In this document: one piece after another, positions 1-5,354 of the stretch | Layout of the letters: each line of letters starts with the position of its first letter | How positions within the stretch are numbered: position 1 is the first letter of the stretch | Source of the DNA: Bacillota bacterium | Lineage (GTDB): Bacteria > Bacillota > Limnochordia > Darwinibacteriales > Darwinibacteriaceae | Length of the DNA: 9,601 bases | Reading direction: 5' to 3' | NCBI GenBank assembly: GCA_012799115.1 | Contig: JAAZLY010000137.1 | Span: 1-9,601, forward strand | Program-made: the position numbers and the translations under genes | Notes under the pieces: model-generated | What the model was told of the DNA's origin: nothing | What the model saw: only the letters and a program-made list of their open reading frames with translations | Databases searched by the model: none

Positions 1-264
1 AAAGTCCACGTGCCCGGGCGTGTCAATAATGTTAACTCTATGACCCTTCCAGTGACAGGTGGTCGCAGCAGAGGTGATTGTGATTCCCCGCTCACGCTCT
101 TGCGCCATCCAGTCCATGGTTGCGCCGCCATCGTGTGTTTCGCCTATCCTATGAACTTTCCCGGTATAGAAGAGTATTCTCTCAGTGGTTGTGGTTTTAC
201 CTGCGTCAATGTGTGCCATAATACCTATATTTCTCGTGTTTTCGATTGTAAACTCTCTACCCAC
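1..264 (-). CDS. fusA: Elongation factor G, N-terminal part (cut by window edge)
   Basis: Cytoplasmic translational GTPase that drives tRNA-mRNA translocation and, with RRF, ribosome recycling. The 88 visible residues hold the start of the G domain: P-loop AHIDAGKT at residues 17-24, switch I RGITI at 59-63 and the G3 motif DTPGH at 81-85, followed by VDF where the window ends. The reading frame is exact to base 1. The start is a GTG (262-264) preceded by GGGGGAG six nucleotides upstream. An overlapping earlier GTG runs into a stop after four codons, which excludes it. It is the last visible gene of the rpsL-rpsG-fusA series, 68 bp after the rpsG stop, so co-transcription is expected. All visible GTPase motifs are intact. 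The identification is certain; the remaining roughly 600 residues lie outside. Confidence 0.97.
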   Translation of the reverse strand, partial: MGREFTIENTRNIGIMAHIDAGKTTTTERILFYTGKVHRIGETHDGGATMDWMAQERERGITITSAATTCHWKGHRVNIIDTPGHVDF

Positions 265-311
265 TTTTCACTCCCCCTATCCGAGTAAACTCATCGCTTT
301 GCATTCATCAA

Positions 312-325
312 ATTGCCGAAGCAAT
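312..325 (-). other. Small UUCG-tetraloop hairpin after rpsG
   Basis: On the transcribed strand the 68-bp rpsG-fusA spacer contains ATTGC-TTCG-GCAAT, a 5-bp stem closed by a C(UUCG)G tetraloop, starting 7 nt after the rpsG stop. No uridine run follows, so it is not a convincing terminator. It may stabilise or mark the rpsG 3' end. The pairing is seen directly; the function is unknown. Confidence 0.45.
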
Positions 326-332
326 GAGCAAA

Positions 333-803
333 CTACCAACGATAGTGTGCAAAAGCCTTGTTGGCCTCTGCCATACGATGAGTATCTTCTTTCTTTCTTA
401 CTGCACCGCCTTGGTTATTGGCGGCATCCATCAATTCGCCTGCTAGTCTTTCCGTCATGGTCTTTTCTCCACGCAGCCTGGCGTGCTGAACTAACCACCG
501 CAAAGCTAACGCTTGTCGCCTATCCGCTCTTACTTCCACGGGCACCTGGTAGGTAGCACCACCTACACGGCGAGGCTTGACTTCTACAACTGGCATTACA
601 TTGTTCATTGCCTGATCTAGAACTTCAATTGCTTTTGTACCAGTCTTCTCTTCACACGCCTGCAGAGCACCATACATAATGGACTCAGCAATACCACGCT
701 TGCCATCCAGCATAAGGGCATTGATAAATTTGGTGACTAGTACCGTACCGTACATCGGATCTGGAATTACGTCCCGCTTAGGAACACTTCCCTTTCTCGG
801 CAT
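333..803 (-). CDS. rpsG: 30S ribosomal protein S7
   Basis: Primary 16S rRNA-binding protein that nucleates assembly of the 30S head and lies near the E-site mRNA exit. The 156-residue product has the usual family length. It begins MPRKGSVPKRD and carries the signature stretch VKPRRVGGATYQVPVEV (about residues 76-92), then RWLVQHARLRGEKTM, and ends in the conserved KAFAHYRW. The ATG start has an AAAGGGG ribosome binding site about 5 nt upstream. It lies 82 bp after rpsL and 68 bp before fusA, the standard bacterial str order. In E. coli, S7 represses this operon by binding the rpsL-rpsG spacer. The corresponding spacer here holds a clear hairpin, but whether S7 binds it is inference. Nothing is truncated or odd in the coding region. 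Confidence 0.98.
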   Translation of the reverse strand: MPRKGSVPKRDVIPDPMYGTVLVTKFINALMLDGKRGIAESIMYGALQACEEKTGTKAIEVLDQAMNNVMPVVEVKPRRVGGATYQVPVEVRADRRQALALRWLVQHARLRGEKTMTERLAGELMDAANNQGGAVRKKEDTHRMAEANKAFAHYRW

Positions 804-832
804 TCATTTTCACCCCTTTGTACACACGATTT

Positions 833-856
833 GGAGTTTCCCATTGGGAAACATCC
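833..856 (-). other. Hairpin in the rpsL-rpsG spacer
   Basis: GTTTCCC-ATT-GGGAAAC (836-852) is a perfect 7-bp stem with a 3-nt loop. It is extended by GGA/TCC on the outside across one bulged base, giving about 10 bp in an 82-bp spacer. No U-run follows, so it is not an intrinsic terminator. By position it is a candidate for the S7 autoregulatory target known from the E. coli str operon, but the primary sequence alone does not show that relationship. Confidence 0.6.
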
Positions 857-885
857 ACTTCTACCTTGATTTTTCAACGAGTACT

Positions 886-1302
886 CTATTTCGGTCTCTT
901 GGTACCGTATTTCGAGCGAGCTTGACGCCGATCGGCTACACCTGCTGCATCCAGGGTACCTCTGATTACATGATAACGGACACCTGGTAAGTCCTTAATT
1001 CTACCTCCACGAATCAAAACCACACTATGCTCTTGCAGATTGTGGCCTTCTCCTGGAATATAGGACGTCACCTCTATCCCGTTTGTAAGGCGAATACGGG
1101 CTACCTTGCGAAGGGCTGAGTTCGGCTTCTTTGGTGTGGCAGTGTACACTCTTGTACAGACGCCTCGCTTTTGTGGAGCACCTTTTTCATTGTAGATTAC
1201 CTCATCACGTAGAGTGTTTTGAGTGTAACCTAGAGCTGGTGCTGTACTTTTGGCTTTCTGTGCTCTGCGACCTTTTTTGACCAATTGGTTGATAGTTGGC
1301 AC
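886..1302 (-). CDS. rpsL: 30S ribosomal protein S12
   Basis: Ribosomal protein at the 30S decoding centre, important for accuracy and the site of streptomycin-resistance changes. It has 138 residues. Landmarks are MPTINQLVKKGRR, GVCTRVYTATPKKPNSALRK (47-66), PGEGHNLQEHS and GGRIKDLPGVRYH. The two accuracy lysines (E. coli K42 and K87) correspond to K58 and K103 and are unchanged. D104 is the residue that RimO methylthiolates in some bacteria. Compared with the 124-residue E. coli protein there is an insertion around residues 25-43, as in Bacillus-type S12; this supports a Gram-positive host. The start is GTG, with AGGGAGGT about 8 nt upstream. It follows the L7Ae-type gene by only 21 bp, so the two are almost certainly co-transcribed. 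Confidence 0.98.
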   Translation of the reverse strand: MPTINQLVKKGRRAQKAKSTAPALGYTQNTLRDEVIYNEKGAPQKRGVCTRVYTATPKKPNSALRKVARIRLTNGIEVTSYIPGEGHNLQEHSVVLIRGGRIKDLPGVRYHVIRGTLDAAGVADRRQARSKYGTKRPK

Positions 1303-1323
1303 TATAGATAACCTCCCTTCAAT

Positions 1324-1578
1324 CTAAATATCTTTGGACTTCATGATACCTGCTACAGCAGCGCCTACTTCAATCGAGCAAGCTCTGCCGAGCTCTGTCA
1401 TGGTTTCCACCTCAACTATGTTGATCCCCTTACGGACGCATTCGGTCCGAATGGGATCAGTTACGTGCTCATCAGCGTCTTTAGCTAGGTAAACCACCTC
1501 TGCCTCGCCAGATTGGATGGCCTTGAGAGTCTGTTTAGCACCGACTACACGGGGCGATATCGCAAGTCTGTTTGGCAT
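1324..1578 (-). CDS. rplGB: L7Ae-family small ribosome-associated K-turn-binding protein (YbxF-like)
   Basis: An 84-residue protein of the L7Ae/L30e superfamily, like B. subtilis YbxF (also called RplGB), which binds kink-turn RNA and associates with ribosomes. Diagnostic segments are VVGAKQTLKAIQSG (11-24), where the GxKQ region forms the RNA-contacting face in the family, then LAKDADEHVTDPI (31-43) and LGRACSIEVGAAVAGI (63-78). Length matches the family (about 82 residues). The ATG start has AAAGGAG seven nucleotides upstream. Its position between rpoC and rpsL is the characteristic Bacillota arrangement. It is the first gene after the internal promoter at 1683-1711 and has a long structured leader. 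Family membership is clear; its exact RNA target is not known from sequence, and I saw no K-turn consensus in its own leader. Confidence 0.93.
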   Translation of the reverse strand: MPNRLAISPRVVGAKQTLKAIQSGEAEVVYLAKDADEHVTDPIRTECVRKGINIVEVETMTELGRACSIEVGAAVAGIMKSKDI

Positions 1579-1604
1579 TTGGATTCTCCTTTACTTTACG
1601 CAGC

Positions 1605-1673
1605 GTTCCACTATGGAACAACCCCGCAGGGGGCGACCCCTGGCGGGCTGCCCAACGGACGACCCGTTGGGCA
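1605..1673 (-). promoter_or_regulatory. Three-hairpin structured leader of the str group
   Basis: Between the promoter and the L7Ae-type gene lie three consecutive inverted repeats. The first (1649-1673) is a perfect 10-bp stem, TGCCCAACGG/CCGTTGGGCA, with a 5-nt loop. The second (1623-1647) is a 10-bp GC-rich stem with a 4-nt TCGC loop and one bulged base. The third (1605-1619) is GTTCCA/TGGAAC around a 3-nt loop. The first two are separated by a single base and the first begins within a few nucleotides of the predicted transcript 5' end. No U-tract follows any of them, so termination is unlikely. RNA stability, processing or protein binding are possible roles. Pairings are seen directly; function is inference. 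Confidence 0.65.
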
Positions 1674-1682
1674 ACACTGTTC

Positions 1683-1711
1683 ATTTTATCATCCTGTCTT
1701 ATCTCTGTCAA
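1683..1711 (-). promoter_or_regulatory. Predicted sigma-A promoter for the L7Ae-rpsL-rpsG-fusA group
   Basis: On the minus strand a perfect -35 box TTGACA (1706-1711) and a -10 box TAAAAT (1683-1688, 5 of 6 to consensus) are separated by exactly 17 bp. Transcription should begin near 1676, giving a leader of about 98 nt before the L7Ae-type gene. It lies 46 bp after the rpoC stop, with no terminator between, so read-through from rpoBC would add to its output. Confidence 0.8.
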
Positions 1712-1757
1712 TATGATCTTACTCGCATCAGACAATTGTTTGAGGCGTGCCTGATCG

Positions 1758-4700
1758 TTAACTGGATACCATTTCCACTTCTTCTGCTACATCCTCGGCA
1801 AATGGCTCTTCCTGTCCTTCCACATCAATGGAGACATTGCGATACCTAGCCAGACCTGTACCAGCAGGAATCAGTTTACCGATAATTACATTCTCCTTGA
1901 GACCCAAGAGCTTATCGGTGCGACCCTTGATCGAGGCCTCTGTTAATACTCTCGTTGTCTCTTGGAAGGATGCTGCAGATAGGAAGCTCTCTGTGGCCAA
2001 GGAGGCCTTGGTGATTCCCAACAGAGTTGGCTTAGCCTCAGCTGGCAAACCGCCTTCTGCTTCCGCCATTTCATTCGCTTCTTCGAGGTCAAAGACATCG
2101 ACGAGTGAACCTGGAAGCATGAGTGTGTCGCCTGAATCCTCCACCTTATGTTTGCGGAGCATCTGACGGACAATGACTTCAATGTGCTTATCGTTAATGT
2201 TAACACCCTGCGAACGGTAGACATCCTGAACCTCTTGAACGAGATACTCCTGAACAGCCAAGACGCCTTGAACTGCCAGAATATCGTGGGGGTTCACAGA
2301 ACCTTCCGTGATACGGTCTCCAGCAGCCAATTCGCTGCCTTCCCGTACTCGCAAACGAGCCCCATAGGGAATGGTGTAAGATGCTTCACCCTCAGGTCCC
2401 TTGACAGTCGCCTTCCGCACACCCTTCACCTCAGCAATGCTGATCGTTCCAGGAATTTCGGTAATGATAGCCTGCCCCTTAGGTTTACGGGCTTCGAAGA
2501 GTTCTTCAACCCTTGGCAAACCAGCTGTAATATCATCACCGGCCACACCACCGGTATGGAAGGTTCTCATGGTGAGCTGTGTACCAGGCTCGCCAATGGA
2601 CTGGGCCGCCACAATACCAACCGCTTCTCCAACATCCACCATAGCGCCATTGGCTAGGTTGCGACCATAGCAGTGGGCACATACACCGTGGCGCGTCTTG
2701 CAGACTAGGACAGAGCGAATCTTGACGGTTTCGATACCAGATTCCTCAATCGCTTGGGCCACATCATCGCCGATCATAGCATTTGCTTCAACCAGCAACT
2801 CGCCTGTCTGTGGGTGCCAAACATCTTCAACAGCTACCCGTCCGACCAAACGCTCCCAGAGTGGTTCGATGATAGACTCGCGTTCACCTGAAAGTTCCTT
2901 AATGGCTCCAACTTCGATACCTTCCGTTGTACCGCAGTCTACTTCTCTTACAATAACATCTTGCGACACGTCAACAAGTCTTCTTGTTAGGTAACCTGAG
3001 TCTGCAGTCCGAATCGCTGTATCTGCCAGTCCCTTACGGGTACCGTGGCTGGAGATAAAGTATTCCAGTACGGTCAATCCTTCACGGAAATTCGCCTTAA
3101 TGGGAATCTCGAACGTCCTTCCCGTCGGGTCAGCTACAAGGCCGCGCATACCAGCCAATTGGCTGATTTGGGATTCGTTACCCCGAGCACCGGAGATGGC
3201 CATCATATATACCGGGTTAAACTTGTCAAAGTTCTCAAGCATATCTTGTGTTACAGCTTCCTTGGTCCGCGTCCAAACGGTACAGACCCTCTGGTAACGT
3301 TCCTCAGGAGTCAACAGGCCTCTGCGGAATTGAGCTTCAATTTGCTCAACCTCTTCTTCTGCGGCGCGGATTCGCTGATGCTTGGTTGCTGGAACCGCGA
3401 TATCTGCAATAGAAACCGTGGTACCCGAGCGAGTACCGAATTCAAAACCAAGCTGCATGATTTCATCGAGAATCATGGCTGTCCTGGTGGCACCTTCATT
3501 CTTATAGAGACGTTCCACAAGAAGCCCCAGTTTCTTCTTATCAAGCTCATGGTTAATGTATTCCATGCCCTCGGGCAGAATCTCATTAACAAACAAGCGT
3601 CCGGGCGTAGTCTCGAGGCGAGTACGATTCTCGTCATCCAATCTCAGGGTGATCATGGCATGCAGGCTAATCGTGCGAGCATTATAGGCATGAATCACTT
3701 CGTCAAGGGAGCCAAAATAGCGTCCCTCACCTAGCGCTCCTTTTTTGTGAGCTGTGAGATAGTATAGCCCAATAACCATATCTTGGTTCGGTGTCACAAT
3801 TGGTCGTCCGCTCGATGGAACCAAGATGTTGTTAGTCGATAGCATCAAGAGTCTCGCTTCAGCTTGTGCCTCTGCTGAGAGGGGCACGTGAACTGCCATT
3901 TGGTCACGGTCGAAGTCCGCGTTATAGGCCGAACAGACGAGTGGATGTAACTGAATTGCTTTACCCTCGACCAAAGTTGGTTCGAAAGCCTGAATACCTA
4001 AGCGGTGCAGGGTTGGTGCACGGTTTAGCAACACCGGATGCTCCTTGATGACCTCTTCAACAATATCCCATACTTCAGGTCTGACTCGGTCGACCATCTT
4101 CTTCGCACTCTTGATATTGTGTGCGATGCCTTTAGCTACAAGCTCCTTCATAACGAAGGGTTTGAAGAGTTCAAGGGCCATTTCCTTTGGCAAACCGCAT
4201 TGGTGCATCTTCAGACTCGGTCCAACTACAATAACCGAACGACCAGAGTAGTCAACGCGCTTACCAAGGAGGTTTTGGCGGAAACGTCCCTGTTTACCTT
4301 TGAGCATGTCGCTCAGGGATTTCAAAGGACGATTGCCAGGACCCGTCACAGGTCGACCACGGCGTCCGTTGTCTACTAGTGCATCCACTGCTTCTTGCAG
4401 CATACGCTTCTCGTTACGAACAATAATGTCTGGAGCACCAAGCTCCAAGAGTCTCTTCAGCCGATTATTGCGGTTAATAACCCGGCGGTATAAGTCATTT
4501 AAGTCAGAGGTAGCGAAGCGTCCTCCGTCGAGCTGTACCATGGGGCGAAGCTCGGGCGGAATAACAGGAATGACATCCAAGATCATCCAAGCAGGGTCGT
4601 TACCGGAAGCCCGGAAGGCTTCAACTACTTCTAGACGGCGTACAGCCCGCACCCTTCTTTGGCCTGAAGTATCCTTGATTTCCTTGCGTAACTCTTTGCT

Positions 4701-5270
4701 CATTTCTTCGAGATCGAGTTCTTCAAGGAGCCTCTTAATTGCCTCAGCACCTATGGCCGCTTCGAAGGCATTGCCATACTTGTCGCGGAACTCGCGATAC
4801 TCACCTTCGCTGAGCAACTGCTGTTTAGACAAGCCAGTAATACCAGAGTCGCCTGGATTAATGACAATATACGAAGCAAAATAGAGCACTTTCTCTAGCG
4901 TTCGTGGCGACATGTCCAAAATCAAGCCCATGCGGCTTGGTATTCCCTTGAAAAACCAAATGTGCGAAACGGGTGCAGCGAGCTCAATATGGCCCATACG
5001 TTCCCTGCGGACCTTGGCCCGGGTAACCTCTACACCACAACGATCGCAGACAATCCCTTTATATCGTACACGTTTATACTTGCCGCAATGGCATTCCCAG
5101 TCCCGTGTTGGTCCAAAGATCTTCTCACAGAAAAGACCTTCCCGCTCTGGCTTTAGCGTCCGGTAGTTAATTGTCTCCGGCTTCTTTACTTCACCACTAG
5201 ACCATGCCCGAATTTGTTCTGGTGACGCCAGCCCAATTCGAATCCGATCGAAATTATTGACATCCAGCAA
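1758..5270 (-). CDS. rpoC: DNA-directed RNA polymerase subunit beta'
   Basis: Largest subunit of RNA polymerase; it holds the catalytic magnesium loop, bridge helix, trigger loop and clamp. From the TTG start proposed here it has 1170 residues, beginning (M)LDVNNFDRIRIGLASPEQIR, the usual Bacillota N-terminus. An upstream in-frame ATG (5334-5336) would add 22 residues, but it lies in a hairpin loop without a ribosome binding site, whereas TTG 5268-5270 has AAAGGAGG at 8 nt. Zinc ribbon cysteines are C60, C62, C75 and C78; the second zinc site is C779, C857, C864 and C867. The bridge helix is about 739-768 and the trigger loop has M901, R902 and H905. The catalytic loop reads NADFDRDQM: the aspartates D452, D454 and D456 are present, but residue 455, normally glycine, is arginine (codon CGT, 3906-3908). 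Everything around it matches the family, so this one residue is the anomaly. The gene follows rpoB by 84 bp. Confidence 0.97.
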   Translation of the reverse strand: MLDVNNFDRIRIGLASPEQIRAWSSGEVKKPETINYRTLKPEREGLFCEKIFGPTRDWECHCGKYKRVRYKGIVCDRCGVEVTRAKVRRERMGHIELAAPVSHIWFFKGIPSRMGLILDMSPRTLEKVLYFASYIVINPGDSGITGLSKQQLLSEGEYREFRDKYGNAFEAAIGAEAIKRLLEELDLEEMSKELRKEIKDTSGQRRVRAVRRLEVVEAFRASGNDPAWMILDVIPVIPPELRPMVQLDGGRFATSDLNDLYRRVINRNNRLKRLLELGAPDIIVRNEKRMLQEAVDALVDNGRRGRPVTGPGNRPLKSLSDMLKGKQGRFRQNLLGKRVDYSGRSVIVVGPSLKMHQCGLPKEMALELFKPFVMKELVAKGIAHNIKSAKKMVDRVRPEVWDIVEEVIKEHPVLLNRAPTLHRLGIQAFEPTLVEGKAIQLHPLVCSAYNADFDRDQMAVHVPLSAEAQAEARLLMLSTNNILVPSSGRPIVTPNQDMVIGLYYLTAHKKGALGEGRYFGSLDEVIHAYNARTISLHAMITLRLDDENRTRLETTPGRLFVNEILPEGMEYINHELDKKKLGLLVERLYKNEGATRTAMILDEIMQLGFEFGTRSGTTVSIADIAVPATKHQRIRAAEEEVEQIEAQFRRGLLTPEERYQRVCTVWTRTKEAVTQDMLENFDKFNPVYMMAISGARGNESQISQLAGMRGLVADPTGRTFEIPIKANFREGLTVLEYFISSHGTRKGLADTAIRTADSGYLTRRLVDVSQDVIVREVDCGTTEGIEVGAIKELSGERESIIEPLWERLVGRVAVEDVWHPQTGELLVEANAMIGDDVAQAIEESGIETVKIRSVLVCKTRHGVCAHCYGRNLANGAMVDVGEAVGIVAAQSIGEPGTQLTMRTFHTGGVAGDDITAGLPRVEELFEARKPKGQAIITEIPGTISIAEVKGVRKATVKGPEGEASYTIPYGARLRVREGSELAAGDRITEGSVNPHDILAVQGVLAVQEYLVQEVQDVYRSQGVNINDKHIEVIVRQMLRKHKVEDSGDTLMLPGSLVDVFDLEEANEMAEAEGGLPAEAKPTLLGITKASLATESFLSAASFQETTRVLTEASIKGRTDKLLGLKENVIIGKLIPAGTGLARYRNVSIDVEGQEEPFAEDVAEEVEMVSS

Positions 5271-5278
5271 GGGCCGTC

Positions 5279-5286
5279 CCTCCTTT
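5279..5286 (-). promoter_or_regulatory. Ribosome binding site fixing the rpoC TTG start
   Basis: The minus strand reads AAAGGAGG, a near-perfect anti-SD complement, 8 nt before TTG at 5268-5270. The residues that follow this TTG match the usual RpoC N-terminus (LDVNNFD). The longer ATG start at 5336 has no comparable site. Confidence 0.85.
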
Positions 5287-5292
5287 GTGTCC

Positions 5293-5342
5293 CTCCGCTT
5301 AGCGGAGTCCTCCACTATGTGGAGTAGCTCCACCATGTGGAG
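5293..5342 (-). repeat. Three tandem 15-nt hairpin units in the rpoB-rpoC spacer
   Basis: Plus-strand units are CTCCGC-TTA-GCGGAG (5293-5307), CTCCAC-TAT-GTGGAG (5310-5324) and CTCCAC-CAT-GTGGAG (5328-5342). Each is a perfect 6-bp stem with a 3-nt loop, repeated every 17-18 bp with 2-3 nt linkers. The fifth stem pair differs between the first unit (G-C) and the other two (A-T), with both arms changed together; the loops vary. This is the pattern expected if the stem is conserved as structure. The array fills most of the 84-bp gap between the rpoB stop and the rpoC start and ends 6 nt upstream of the rpoC ribosome binding site. Confidence 0.85.
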
Positions 5343-5354
5343 CAGTTTACCTGG

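Noticed and set aside
283..292. GAGT-AA-ACTC stem in the rpsG-fusA spacer
   Set aside because: Four base pairs with a two-base loop cannot form a stable hairpin.
1579..1676. K-turn motif in the leader of the L7Ae-type gene
   Set aside because: Looked for the UGA/GA tandem sheared-pair pattern expected of a kink-turn and did not find it.
1535..1735. Minus-strand 66-codon frame starting in the rpoC downstream spacer
   Set aside because: It has no ribosome binding site, spans the promoter and hairpins, and overlaps the L7Ae-type gene in another frame.
1729..1742. CAGACAATTGTTTG palindrome upstream of the str promoter as an operator
   Set aside because: Only an 8-bp perfect core and a single copy; such short palindromes are expected by chance.
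3045..3734. Long plus-strand reading frame (229 codons) opposite rpoC, and others such as 4300-4884
   Set aside because: They are complementary-strand shadows of rpoB and rpoC, with no recognisable family features and no ribosome binding logic.
5334..5336. ATG start giving a 1192-residue RpoC
   Set aside because: It lies in the loop of the last hairpin unit, has no ribosome binding site, and adds 22 residues unlike the RpoC family, whereas the TTG at 5268 has AAAGGAGG at 8 nt.
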